Of a stretch of DNA of 32,039 bases, positions 15,822-23,626 are shown piece after piece. Under the pieces are notes generated by a model. The model was given only the letters and a program-made list of their open reading frames with translations, was not told the DNA's origin and did no database searches. The DNA comes from Halolactibacillus alkaliphilus (GTDB lineage Bacteria > Bacillota > Bacilli > Bacillales > Amphibacillaceae): assembly GCF_900115465.1 (NCBI RefSeq), contig NZ_FOWN01000032.1:1-32039 (forward strand), read 5' to 3'. The first letter of the stretch is position 1; every line of letters begins with the position of its first letter. A program made the translations under genes and the position numbers.

Positions 15822-16742
15822 TTACATAACTAAAGTTGCTACCAACCAAATCAGAACAAAGCTCGTAACTAACGACAAGCTAGATGTCGTCCCGACAAAG
15901 CGCCTACTGTAATCAAATTCAACAGCATACGGCAAATGCGATAAGGGTAACGGTAAGATTGAACCTATAAGCAGTGTGAGTTTTACCATCTGACTAACAG
16001 GTAACAGGAAATAACACAAAAGACCAACAACTAAACCCACACCAAAACGAGCCATTAAAAACTGACTTAACTCTCGTCGTTCTGAATGAGCCATTTGAAT
16101 ATGAATAAACATTCCTAGCACTAAAAGTGATAAAGGCATATTTGCGCGAGAGATAACTTCAGCTGCATCAATTACAACACTAGGGAAATTTATCTTCATC
16201 ACCGCTAGTAGAAAAACTATCATGTATGTCATTAAGGGGACTGAACGGGTGAGCTTTTTAAAAATCGACCTAGCATCAAACAACTGATTTTTCCCACTAT
16301 AAAAACTACCGATAATATAACACATACCAAATGTGATTAATGCATTTCCAACATCTAACATACCAAAATATCGAATGCCTTCACTCCCGAATAGACCTTC
16401 AACTAACGGATACGCAAATAACCCTATGTTGAGACCAGGCATCATCATTAGCAGCATTCCTTTCGTCTTACCTTTCTTTCTCCCGAAAAACAAATAGCCA
16501 AAACCCATTAAAATAAAACCATAGAGCATACCGCTTAAAACAAGTAAAAATAATGACGCGTCTATCGTCAAATCATGAAATGAATAAATAATTAAACAAG
16601 GTAATGTCACATTAAAAATCAGCCTTGAAATACTATCCCCTTCTTCTTCACCTAACCAACCTAAACGTTTAATTATAAAACCCAATACAATAATCATCAC
16701 CGATAACAAGAATTGCTGATTAAAACCCGACACCTCATCCAT
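15822..16742 (-). CDS. AEC-family (auxin efflux carrier-type) transporter
   Basis: A 306-aa integral membrane protein with about ten hydrophobic spans. Family features: an N-terminal FLLSVMIIVLGFIIKRLGWL, SRLIFNVTLPCLIIYSF with the broken helix, GLNIGLFAYPLVEGLFGSEG after the central loop, and a C-terminal half repeating the fold (MPLSLLVLGMFIHI, LPLSHLPYAVEF). Bacterial members move organic acids such as malate, or other small solutes. Substrate unknown. It is divergent from the first HAD phosphatase gene, sharing about 150 bp of upstream DNA in which no clear operator was found. Confidence 0.85.
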   Translation of the reverse strand: MDEVSGFNQQFLLSVMIIVLGFIIKRLGWLGEEEGDSISRLIFNVTLPCLIIYSFHDLTIDASLFLLVLSGMLYGFILMGFGYLFFGRKKGKTKGMLLMMMPGLNIGLFAYPLVEGLFGSEGIRYFGMLDVGNALITFGMCYIIGSFYSGKNQLFDARSIFKKLTRSVPLMTYMIVFLLAVMKINFPSVVIDAAEVISRANMPLSLLVLGMFIHIQMAHSERRELSQFLMARFGVGLVVGLLCYFLLPVSQMVKLTLLIGSILPLPLSHLPYAVEFDYSRRFVGTTSSLSLVTSFVLIWLVATLVM

Positions 16743-16892
16743 CCCCTTTTTTCTTTGTATACAGTTACATTAAGTCCAATGATGCACATAAGATTACTTT
16801 TCATGGTACACTAGAATAAGATATAGAACAAGAAAGCATTGACTGCGTTCCATGCATTTTTTGCTTATTATACATTTAATGGAGGTTTCCTT

Positions 16893-17699
16893 ATGACAGA
16901 GATTACACACGTTTTTATTGATGTAGATGGTACAATCGTTCAGCATGACCAATCCATTCATCCAAAAACAAAAGAGGCGATTTCCCTTGCACAAGAAGCT
17001 GGTATTAATATCTGGCTTGCAACTGGGCGTCCTGTTCACGAATTAGACCCGCTTTTACAAACACTTAACATTCATCATGTGATCGGCTACAATGGGGCTT
17101 ATGCCAGAAAAAATCACACCGTTATTTATGAAAAACATATGGATGAAGACCTCGTTGATTACTTTGTTGACACAGTAAAAAAGAACGAACAAGAGCTCGT
17201 CTTATATTCTGATACCCACAACTTATTTAGCTCTTTTAAACCTTCATATGTCCAAAAGTTTATTGATCACTTTGGCATTACGTTAAACGAACGCTATACA
17301 ACAGAAGCGCGTGCACGTATTTATGGCATGACACTATTAAATTGCAAAGATGAAGACCTCGCTCGCTATCAAAAAGACGTTAGTCTGTACTTTTCACAAG
17401 TGAACGTGACAGGAATGACAGATCATTACGACGTTATTCAGCAAGATGTAAACAAAGGTAAAGCCATTGACGCCGTCTTAAAAGCTGAACACATTCCACA
17501 CGCTCACGCTGCAGCAATTGGTGATGGTATGAATGATAAAGATATGTTAGAGACGGTAGGGATCGGCATTGCCATGGGCAACGCTCATCCTGATTTGTTA
17601 GCCTATGCTGACTATACGACGAAGACAGTGGATGAAGGTGGGCTTTATGATGCCTTTAGCTACTTGGGTATTATTCCACACGCGAAAACAAACGACTAA
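16893..17699 (+). CDS. HAD-superfamily phosphatase, Cof-type (first copy)
   Basis: A 268-aa hydrolase, class IIB HAD. Motif I is VFIDVDGTIV (nucleophile and acid Asp pair), motif II is WLATGRPVHEL, and motif IV is GDGMNDKDML preceded by KGKAIDAVL (motif III Lys). The C2 cap lies between about residues 85 and 185. Such enzymes dephosphorylate sugar phosphates, flavin precursors or similar metabolites with Mg2+. An upstream in-frame start at 16839 is rejected because GGAGG at 16881-16885 serves the ATG at 16893. A related gene follows 59 bp later, so they probably form an operon. The specific substrate is unknown. Confidence 0.93.
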   Translation: MTEITHVFIDVDGTIVQHDQSIHPKTKEAISLAQEAGINIWLATGRPVHELDPLLQTLNIHHVIGYNGAYARKNHTVIYEKHMDEDLVDYFVDTVKKNEQELVLYSDTHNLFSSFKPSYVQKFIDHFGITLNERYTTEARARIYGMTLLNCKDEDLARYQKDVSLYFSQVNVTGMTDHYDVIQQDVNKGKAIDAVLKAEHIPHAHAAAIGDGMNDKDMLETVGIGIAMGNAHPDLLAYADYTTKTVDEGGLYDAFSYLGIIPHAKTND

Positions 17700-17758
17700 A
17701 AATATGATCGTCCGCGCTGATTATCATTATCGCGAAAAGAATCGAAGGAGACAAATAA

Positions 17759-18631
17759 ATGATTAAACTTATTGCATCAGATTTAGACGGAACATTATTA
17801 AAAGAAGACGGAAGCATATCAACTGCTACCGTAGAAGCCATTCGAAAGGCAGAAGCTTCAGGAATCTTATTTATGGCCGCAACAGGACGGTCATATCTTT
17901 CTGCAAAGAAAGCGATTGAAAAAGCAGGACTTAACGTACCGATTCTTTGTATGAACGGAGCGAATGTGTACGATGAACATCACCAACGGATTATTGACAC
18001 ACCCCTTCATCCTGAGATGGCTAAAGAAATTATAGAGAAAGTTGATACGAATAAAGTATATCTTGAAATGTATACAAATAAGGGGGTTTTTGCACCTGAT
18101 CAAGCTCAATTTATCGATATGTTATTAAACATTTTACGCGAGAAATTTATCGACTACACAGATGAACAAATTAAGGCATACATAGACCAACGGTTCCAAG
18201 AGGAAACATTTAGCTTTACTGATGATTTTTTATCTGTCTTAAACGATGATGCCATTATTCCATATAAGCTGCTTGCCTTCTCATTGAAAAAAAGTGAGTT
18301 AGCGGCCATACGTTCGATATTTGACGGGAGAAAAGATTTGTATGTCACAAGTTCCGGCTTTGATAATGTGGAATTTAATCATCACGAGGCAACCAAGGGT
18401 CACGCATTGCTCACTTACGCAAAAAAACTGGGGATTAAACCCGAAGAAATCATGGCTATTGGGGATAACGAAAATGATTTGCCTATGCTCACTAAAGTAG
18501 GCTATGGCGTTGCCATGGATAATGCAACAGATTACATCAAATCTCACGTCGATTACACAACCACTTCTAATAATAAAGATGGTGTAAAAAGTGCCATTGA
18601 AATGGCGCTAGCCATCAACGAAAAAAATTAG
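17759..18631 (+). CDS. HAD-superfamily phosphatase, Cof-type (second copy)
   Basis: A 290-aa class IIB HAD phosphatase. Motifs: LIASDLDGTLLKEDGSIS, MAATGRSYLSA, the cap insert from about residue 85 to 195, KGHALLTYAKKLGI, and GDNENDLPMLTKVGYGVAMD. GAAGGAGA precedes the ATG. It resembles YkrA/YwpJ-like Cof proteins of Bacillus. It is only distantly similar to the gene before it outside the motifs, so this is not a recent duplication. A 7-bp inverted repeat (18640-18646 with 18657-18663) follows, but it lacks a T-run directly after it. Confidence 0.94.
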   Translation: MIKLIASDLDGTLLKEDGSISTATVEAIRKAEASGILFMAATGRSYLSAKKAIEKAGLNVPILCMNGANVYDEHHQRIIDTPLHPEMAKEIIEKVDTNKVYLEMYTNKGVFAPDQAQFIDMLLNILREKFIDYTDEQIKAYIDQRFQEETFSFTDDFLSVLNDDAIIPYKLLAFSLKKSELAAIRSIFDGRKDLYVTSSGFDNVEFNHHEATKGHALLTYAKKLGIKPEEIMAIGDNENDLPMLTKVGYGVAMDNATDYIKSHVDYTTTSNNKDGVKSAIEMALAINEKN

Positions 18632-18732
18632 TAAATAGCCTTGTTAAAACTATTACTAACAAGATGATTGCCCTACCCTTTTTGTTAAATATGTATATAT
18701 TATAGTATCTCACAAAAAGGTGGTGACGCTTT

Positions 18733-18825
18733 ATGTATCCTTGCCAAACAAGTAATTACAATACTTTCGCCTTAATCGTTGTTTTGTTTATTCTATTAGT
18801 CATTGTGGGTGCTTCGTTTTATTAA
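18733..18825 (+). CDS. YjcZ-family small membrane protein (30 aa)
   Basis: A complete 30-codon gene: MYPCQTSNYN followed by TFALIVVLFILLVIVGASFY, then TAA. A short polar N-terminus with Tyr, Pro, Cys and Asn, and a single hydrophobic helix ending in GASF(Y), are the hallmarks of the YjcZ/YhaI-type sporulation-associated micro-proteins of Bacillaceae. AAAGGTGGTG lies 7 nt before the ATG and a strong terminator follows immediately, which is good evidence for a real gene despite its size. Its role is poorly known; insertion in the spore or cell membrane is assumed from the family. Confidence 0.85.
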   Translation: MYPCQTSNYNTFALIVVLFILLVIVGASFY

Positions 18826-18843
18826 TTGCATAGGATATACGTA

Positions 18844-18871
18844 AAAAAGACTCACGTATGTGAGTCTTTTT
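18844..18871. terminator. Bidirectional terminator between yjcZ-like gene and dps
   Basis: AAAAAGACTCAC (18844-18855) and GTGAGTCTTTTT (18860-18871) pair perfectly with a 4-nt loop. T-runs occur on both strands, serving the convergent genes. Confidence 0.9.
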
Positions 18872-18886
18872 ACTTTAAAGAGATAT

Positions 18887-19327
18887 TTAATCAAGGTAAT
18901 ATTGTAACATCCACATATGTTTCTCAAGGGATGTTTTATAACCAATACACAAATCTTCCGTATCATCATCTCCTGCTTCACCAGCCAGTTCAATGCCCTT
19001 TTCTAAGTCTTTCACAGCCAACTCAAAGTCAGCTAGCACCGTTTTGACCATCTCTTCTGCTGGTACTTTATCAGTGTAAGGTGCCTCTTTAATACTTGAA
19101 TGCTCAATAAACTCAGCTAAAGTGGAATACGGATGACCACCAATCGTGAGGAGACGTTCGGCAAATTCATCAAATTGTGCGTTAACTTCATCATACAACT
19201 CTTCAAATTTTTCATGCAGCGTGAAGAAGTTTGGTCCTTTTACGTACCAGTGATGTTGATGCAATTTTGTAAACAATACACCTTGTGTCGCCACGATTTT
19301 ATTTAATTGATCATGTAATTGTTTCAA
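18887..19327 (-). CDS. dps: Dps ferritin-like protein (copy 1)
   Basis: A 146-aa Dps/miniferritin. Twelve subunits form a shell that oxidises Fe(II) with H2O2 and stores iron, protecting DNA. Ferroxidase ligands are visible: the His-rich LHQHHWYVKG and LHEKFEELYDE, and the Asp/Glu of QFDEFAERLLTIGG. The frame extends to 19390, but AAGGAG stands nine bases before a TTG (19327) that aligns exactly with the ATG starts of the two neighbouring copies, so TTG is chosen. It has its own likely promoter on the minus strand, TTGATA (19385-19390), 17 bp, TAATCT (19362-19367), without a clear Per box. It could also be reached by readthrough from the other two copies. Confidence 0.93.
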   Translation of the reverse strand: MKQLHDQLNKIVATQGVLFTKLHQHHWYVKGPNFFTLHEKFEELYDEVNAQFDEFAERLLTIGGHPYSTLAEFIEHSSIKEAPYTDKVPAEEMVKTVLADFELAVKDLEKGIELAGEAGDDDTEDLCIGYKTSLEKHMWMLQYYLD

Positions 19328-19361
19328 ACAAAACAGCTCCTTTTGTGTTTGATATTTAATA

Positions 19362-19390
19362 AGATTAACAAACCGTTCATGCCCTATCAA
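19362..19390 (-). promoter_or_regulatory. Predicted promoter of dps copy 1
   Basis: TTGATA (19385-19390) and TAATCT (19362-19367) with a 17-bp spacer, 35 bp upstream of the TTG start. A Per-box-like match around the -10 is only about 9 of 14. Confidence 0.55.
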
Positions 19391-19420
19391 AAATTGCCCC
19401 TCAATTACTATTTCTGATTA

Positions 19421-19457
19421 TTTAACATGCGCCCCTTATGGTGTGATGCATGTTAAA
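19421..19457 (-). terminator. Possible attenuator or terminator between dps copies 2 and 1
   Basis: TTTAACATGC (19421-19430) and GCATGTTAAA (19448-19457) form a 10-bp stem with a 17-nt loop. The T-run after it is short, so termination may be partial. Confidence 0.45.
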
Positions 19458-19469
19458 AACGATAAGCCA

Positions 19470-19910
19470 TTAATCTAAGTAATAACGTAGCATCCACATA
19501 TGTTTTTCTAGTGACGTTTTATAGCCGATGCATAAATCTTCCGTTACATCATCATTCGCATCGCCTGCTAGTTCAATCCCTTTTTCTAAATCATTTACTA
19601 CTATCTCAAAATCCGCTAACACCGTTTTCACCATGTCTTCTGATGAAACTTCCTTTGTATAAGGAGTTTCTTGGATACTTGAGTGTTCAATAAATTCTTT
19701 CAATGTTGAATACGGTTTACCACCAATAGTTAATAAGCGTTCAGCAAATTCATCAAACTGAACATTTACTTCATCGTATAATTCTTCAAACTTTTCATGC
19801 AAAACAAAGAATTTATTTCCTTTTACGTACCAGTGATGCTGATGTAATTTTGTAAATAATACCCCTTGTGTTGCAACAATTTTGTTTACCTGATTGTGTA
19901 ATTGTGTCAT
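19470..19910 (-). CDS. dps: Dps ferritin-like protein (copy 2)
   Basis: A 146-aa Dps beginning MTQLHNQVNKIVATQGVLFT. The ferroxidase site is intact (LHQHHWYVKG, LHEKFEELYDE, QFDEFAERLL). It differs from copy 3 at scattered positions and shares the long C-terminal block TEDLCIGYKTSLEKHMWM with both others. The frame runs upstream to 19991, but AAAGGAGC in front of 19910 and alignment with the other copies fix the start. The 53-bp gap to copy 3 holds no terminator, so copies 3 and 2 are likely one transcript under the Per-box promoter. It represents an older rather than very recent duplication, as synonymous and amino-acid changes are spread throughout. Confidence 0.95.
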   Translation of the reverse strand: MTQLHNQVNKIVATQGVLFTKLHQHHWYVKGNKFFVLHEKFEELYDEVNVQFDEFAERLLTIGGKPYSTLKEFIEHSSIQETPYTKEVSSEDMVKTVLADFEIVVNDLEKGIELAGDANDDVTEDLCIGYKTSLEKHMWMLRYYLD

Positions 19911-19963
19911 AAAAATTAGCTCCTTTTTCATTGTTTTATTAATAATAGATTTCAGTGTGTATC

Positions 19964-20407
19964 CTAACCTAGATAGTAGCGGAACATCCACATGTGTTTT
20001 TCTAGTGACGTTTTATAACCAATACATAAATCTTCCGTTACATCATCACCCGCTTCTGCAGCAAGCTCAATACCTTTATCTAAATCTTCTACAACCATCT
20101 CAAAATCCTTAAGTACGCTCTTCACCATCTCATCTGATGAAACATCCTTTGTGTAAGGACTTTCTTTAATACTCGAATGATCTATAAATTCTTTTAATGT
20201 AGAATATGGCTTGCCACCAATCGTCAATAGACGTTCAGCAAACTCATCAAACTGGGCATTCACCTCATCGTATAGCTCTTCAAACTTTTCATGAAGTGTA
20301 AAGAATCTATCGCCTTTCACATACCAATGGTGCTGGTGTAATTTCGTGAAAAGCACTCCTTGTGTTGCAACAATTTTGTTTACCTGATTGTGTAATTCAT
20401 GTGACAT
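19964..20407 (-). CDS. dps: Dps ferritin-like protein (copy 3, promoter-proximal)
   Basis: A 147-aa Dps beginning MSHELHNQVNKIVATQGVLF. It has the same ferroxidase residues as its neighbours (HHWYVKG, LHEKFEELYDE, DEFAERLL) and a GYKTSLEKHMWMFRYYLG end. GGGAGGAA precedes the ATG. It is the first gene after a consensus promoter whose -10 lies inside a perfect PerR box, so strong induction by peroxide or metal limitation is expected, as for mrgA of Bacillus subtilis. Together the three copies make up about 1.5 kb of tandem paralogues. Confidence 0.96.
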   Translation of the reverse strand: MSHELHNQVNKIVATQGVLFTKLHQHHWYVKGDRFFTLHEKFEELYDEVNAQFDEFAERLLTIGGKPYSTLKEFIDHSSIKESPYTKDVSSDEMVKSVLKDFEMVVEDLDKGIELAAEAGDDVTEDLCIGYKTSLEKHMWMFRYYLG

Positions 20408-20514
20408 TTAAAAATTCCTCCCTATATACATTTCATATTGACCTCATGCTTTTCTTTTTCCCTTACCTAGATTAATTAAACATTTAGCACAAGGTGTTTT
20501 AATTAATTATTAAC

Positions 20515-20551
20515 TTATAATAATTATAATTTAATAATCATTAGTTGTCAA
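20515..20551 (-). promoter_or_regulatory. dps promoter with perfect PerR box
   Basis: On the minus strand the consensus -35 TTGACA (20546-20551), a 17-bp spacer and the consensus -10 TATAAT (20523-20528). The 15-bp TTATAATAATTATAA at 20515-20529 equals the published Per box TTATAATnATTATAA with no mismatch and covers the -10, so PerR bound here would block RNA polymerase. No perR gene is in the window. Fur and Zur boxes are related but fit less well. Confidence 0.9.
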
Positions 20552-20574
20552 TGCGTTAAATAAATCTACCATCA

Positions 20575-20604
20575 TTTACTTTCCACCTTTTAATCACTTA
20601 TAAT
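20575..20604 (+). promoter_or_regulatory. Candidate fetAB promoter
   Basis: TTTACT (20575-20580), an 18-bp spacer and TATAAT (20599-20604), leaving a leader of about 115 nt. Nothing else is recognised in 20605-20724 except A/T-rich DNA with two direct ATACC copies. Confidence 0.5.
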
Positions 20605-20724
20605 TGAAAAGAAGGAAACATTTTATACTCACGTGCATTTTAGTATATACCCACTTTTATACCTATTAAACATGGCGTGAGATATTCAGATATTTTATCT
20701 ATGAGTATAAAAAGAAAGGAATGA

Positions 20725-21456
20725 GTGTTTTTGAAACAACCCGCATTGAGCTTTATTGATGTGTCCTTTTCAAAGGGCGATTTACATATTATAAAAAATA
20801 TTAGTGGAGAAATAACAGCAGGAAATATCACTGCCTTTATCGGCCCTTCAGGCGCAGGAAAATCCACATTATTTCGTTTAATTAACCAACTTACAACAAA
20901 GACAACAGGGGAAATCATATTCAATAGTCAATCAATCGACACATTTAATCCCATGACGTTAAGAAAGAAAGTGGGTGTTGTCTTGCAAGAAGCTGTCATG
21001 ATTCCAGGCACTGTCTATGACAATCTTAGACTTCCCCGCCAATTAGAGGGACGTGACCTTCCCCTTACAGAGGCGAAAGACTTTTTAAGAAAAGTGGGCT
21101 TAGAGGAAAAGTTTCTACACACAAAAGCGAAGGAGCTCTCAGGCGGTCAAAAACAAAAGGTGTCTATTGCAAGGACACTCGTAAATGAACCGGAAATCTT
21201 ATTAATGGATGAAATCACTTCCTCACTTGATCAAGTTTCAGCTCAAGCGATTGAGTCACTCATTACATCTTTTAATCACGATGAGCGTCAAACAATCTTG
21301 TGGATTACCCACAATATCGATCAAGCGAAACGGTTAAGTGATGAGACATGGGTATTAATCGATGGCGAGTGCCTGTACCAAGGGCCAACAGCCGATTTAT
21401 ATAATGCAACTGACAAACATGTCAGAGACTTTCTTGAAGGAGGCGATGGGCCATGA
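20725..21456 (+). CDS. fetA: Iron-export ABC transporter ATP-binding protein FetA
   Basis: A 243-aa ABC ATPase with Walker A GPSGAGKST, Q-loop VVLQEAVMIPGTVYDNLRLP, signature LSGGQKQKVSIARTL, Walker B ILLMDEITSSLD and the switch His in WITHNIDQA. The pairing with a UPF0014 membrane gene identifies it as FetA (YbbL-type). In E. coli FetAB exports iron and raises tolerance to peroxide. The start is GTG at 20725 behind AAAGGA; a TTG two codons later is equally possible. The stop overlaps the fetB start. The place next to three dps genes supports an iron-homeostasis role. Confidence 0.88.
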   Translation: MFLKQPALSFIDVSFSKGDLHIIKNISGEITAGNITAFIGPSGAGKSTLFRLINQLTTKTTGEIIFNSQSIDTFNPMTLRKKVGVVLQEAVMIPGTVYDNLRLPRQLEGRDLPLTEAKDFLRKVGLEEKFLHTKAKELSGGQKQKVSIARTLVNEPEILLMDEITSSLDQVSAQAIESLITSFNHDERQTILWITHNIDQAKRLSDETWVLIDGECLYQGPTADLYNATDKHVRDFLEGGDGP

Positions 21457-22208
21457 CGTATTTCACCTTATCTTTAACATTGTTGTTTGTACTCATTCCG
21501 CTTATACTTGCCCATGTCTTAAAATTGAATATTGAAAAAGATATCATCATTGCAACCAGTCGTTCGATTGTTCAATTATTACTCGTCGGCTATTTACTCC
21601 AATTTATCTTTGACCAAAACGACCCCCTATTTATGATACTGATGGTCGGTTTAATTATTTTTGCTGCGACGCATAACGCTAGAAAAAAAGGGGTCAACAT
21701 AAAGGGCATTACTTGGAAACTCATTTTAACTTACACAACAATCGAAATACTTACACAATCCATCTTAATCGGCTTAAACATCACTCCAGCAACACCGCAG
21801 TATGTCATACCTATTAGCGGGATGGTCGTAGGGAATGCGATGGTGCTATCGATTTTATTTTTAAATCGCTTAACAGATGAAGTAGAAGATAAACAAAGTC
21901 AAATCGAACTGATTCTTTCCCTTGGCGGTTCTCCTAAGCAAGCGATCCATCGTCAACTCATTACATCTATTAAGGCTAGCACAGTCCCTACCATTGAAAC
22001 ACAAAAAACTATGGGCCTTGTACAATTACCTGGTATGATGAGCGGACAAATCATTGCTGGCGCTGATCCTATTCAAGCGGTTCAATTTCAGTTACTGATC
22101 TTATTTATCCTCCTAACAACAGCAATCATAACGAGTGTCATGCTTGGTTATTTATCTTATCCCGCTCTGTTTACTGAAAAAATGCAATTAAACGACAACT
22201 TAAAATAA
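21453..22208 (+). CDS. fetB: Iron-export ABC transporter permease FetB (UPF0014)
   Basis: A 251-aa membrane protein with about seven spans. Family marks are LNIEKDIIIATSRSIVQLLL near the N-terminus, PISGMVVGNAMVLSILFLNR in the centre, and the segment LGGSPKQAIHRQLITSIKAS with TMGLVQLPGMMSGQIIAGADP, the signature of YbbM/FetB. ATGA overlap with fetA implies translational coupling. It forms the membrane half of the exporter. Substrate assignment to iron comes from the E. coli homologue and from the neighbouring dps genes, not from residues seen here. Confidence 0.9.
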   Translation: MTYFTLSLTLLFVLIPLILAHVLKLNIEKDIIIATSRSIVQLLLVGYLLQFIFDQNDPLFMILMVGLIIFAATHNARKKGVNIKGITWKLILTYTTIEILTQSILIGLNITPATPQYVIPISGMVVGNAMVLSILFLNRLTDEVEDKQSQIELILSLGGSPKQAIHRQLITSIKASTVPTIETQKTMGLVQLPGMMSGQIIAGADPIQAVQFQLLILFILLTTAIITSVMLGYLSYPALFTEKMQLNDNLK

Positions 22209-22214
22209 TTAAAA

Positions 22215-22243
22215 ACGCCAGATCCCATTAGTGGTTCTGGCGT
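22215..22243. terminator. Terminator between fetB and the tlpA operon
   Basis: ACGCCAGA (22215-22222) and TCTGGCGT (22236-22243). Five T follow on the minus strand, a shorter T-rich stretch on the plus strand. Confidence 0.8.
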
Positions 22244-22266
22244 CTTTAATTATAAGTAACATTGAT

Positions 22267-22866
22267 TTAATCCATCGAACGATACGCTTGAACCATTTGT
22301 TCATAATTCACCGCACCTAATGCCACATATTGAACAATACCATGTGAATCAATCATAAAAGATGTTGGTACCGGCTGAATGCCATATTGCGATGACACAC
22401 TTAGTTCCTCATCTAATAAGACTTGAAAAGATAGACCAAAATCCTCAATAAATTCGATTACATCAGTAACAGCGGACTCAGTTGGTGTTAAATTAACCGC
22501 TAAAATTTCAACATCATGTTCTTGATAGAACTTTTCCATATCAGGCATTTCAGCTCGACAGGGAGGACACCAAGTTCCCCAAAAGTTAAGCATCACTTTT
22601 GTCCCCCGATAATCTGATAGTGAAACCGTGTCACCTGCTGCTGTTGTTAGAGTAAAATCTGGCGCTAAATTCCCCACACTCGTACCGACTAAAGCGGCAT
22701 CGGAATGATCAACAGTTGCATCAGACTCTTCACCAATTTCTTCCTGGTCTTCCACAACATCAAAAGCCTCTTTTGACGCTTTCTCTTCTCCAAATGGCCC
22801 AGCAAACTCATAGACACTATAACCAAACATTAATAGCAATACTACGGCAATAATAATTTTCTTCAT
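22267..22866 (-). CDS. TlpA/ResA-like membrane-anchored thiol-disulfide oxidoreductase
   Basis: A 199-aa protein. An N-terminal signal anchor (IIIAVVLLLMFGYSVYEFAG) is followed by an acidic linker of about 40 aa and a thioredoxin fold on the outer face of the membrane. LAPDFTLTTAAGD, the active site WCPPC (C100, C103) and the cis-Pro motif PVPTSFMID are present. ResA/TlpA proteins keep extracytoplasmic cysteines reduced, taking electrons from CcdA. It lies 13 bp after ccdA and is the last gene of the operon. No cytochrome c or haem-lyase gene is nearby, so clients other than cytochrome c are possible. Confidence 0.9.
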   Translation of the reverse strand: MKKIIIAVVLLLMFGYSVYEFAGPFGEEKASKEAFDVVEDQEEIGEESDATVDHSDAALVGTSVGNLAPDFTLTTAAGDTVSLSDYRGTKVMLNFWGTWCPPCRAEMPDMEKFYQEHDVEILAVNLTPTESAVTDVIEFIEDFGLSFQVLLDEELSVSSQYGIQPVPTSFMIDSHGIVQYVALGAVNYEQMVQAYRSMD

Positions 22867-22879
22867 ACAAACCCCTCCA

Positions 22880-23623
22880 TTAACCTAAATTCTCAAACCA
22901 TGTCCCTTCAATTAGACGCAACAAGAGGTTAGATAATCGTGCTAACTCTCCAGTAAACAACAAGAAACCAAAAAGAATAATTAATATGCCACCAACTCTG
23001 GTTAGTCGTTCACTGTATTTCACTAACCATTTCTGAGAGCCTAAAAAGAAAGTGAATAATAAAAACGGCAAACTAAAACCAATTATATATACACTTGTAT
23101 ACAAAGCACCTGCCGCTGGACTTGTCGCCGCTAAAATGAGAATCGAAGCGAAAATCGGACCAATACAAGGTGTCCAACCAGCTGAGAAACCAACCCCCAC
23201 AAAGAAACTTCCAAATAAACCAGCTGGTTTATTCTTAAATCGCATGCGTCGCTCTTGCATCAGAAACGGGATCTTAATCCAACCACCAACGATTAAGCCA
23301 ATCAAAACTAAAAAGATGCCGGCAATTCTTTGAACAAACAAGCCTGTATCACCTGTAAGTAGCGATTGAAGCCACTCGCCTAAAAACGAAACGGACAGAC
23401 CTAAACTTAGAAAGACAACAGAAACTCCGAGCAAGAAAAAAACAGCATGCAGCAGCAATCTTCCTCGTAGTTTCATATCATGTTTATCTGATAAATCTTT
23501 AACACTGACACCTGTTATATATGACAAGTACGCTGGAAATATTGGTAATGTACAGGGCGATAAGAATGATAACACACCTGCCGAAAGAGCGAGCCATAGT
23601 GTGACGTCTGTAGCTGGTTGCAT
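22880..23623 (-). CDS. ccdA: CcdA thiol-disulfide transmembrane reductase
   Basis: A 247-aa membrane protein with six predicted spans. The two redox cysteines sit in the family's usual places: FLSPCTLPIFPAYLSYITG near the N-terminus and GWTPCIGPIFASI in the fourth span region. It passes electrons from cytoplasmic thioredoxin to outer-face thioredoxin-like proteins. It lies between an unknown membrane gene (3 bp upstream) and the tlpA-like gene (13 bp downstream), which makes a compact relay. Length and motifs are normal. Confidence 0.95.
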   Translation of the reverse strand: MQPATDVTLWLALSAGVLSFLSPCTLPIFPAYLSYITGVSVKDLSDKHDMKLRGRLLLHAVFFLLGVSVVFLSLGLSVSFLGEWLQSLLTGDTGLFVQRIAGIFLVLIGLIVGGWIKIPFLMQERRMRFKNKPAGLFGSFFVGVGFSAGWTPCIGPIFASILILAATSPAAGALYTSVYIIGFSLPFLLFTFFLGSQKWLVKYSERLTRVGGILIILFGFLLFTGELARLSNLLLRLIEGTWFENLG

Positions 23624-23626
23624 AAT

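Noticed and set aside
20598-20612. A Per box at the fetAB promoter
   Set aside because: Only the first half (TTATAAT) matches; the second half fits about 3 of 7 bases.
20641-20665. Two ATACC copies upstream of fetAB as a possible CstR site
   Set aside because: They are direct repeats about 14 bp apart, with no GGTAT arm, so they do not form the palindrome.
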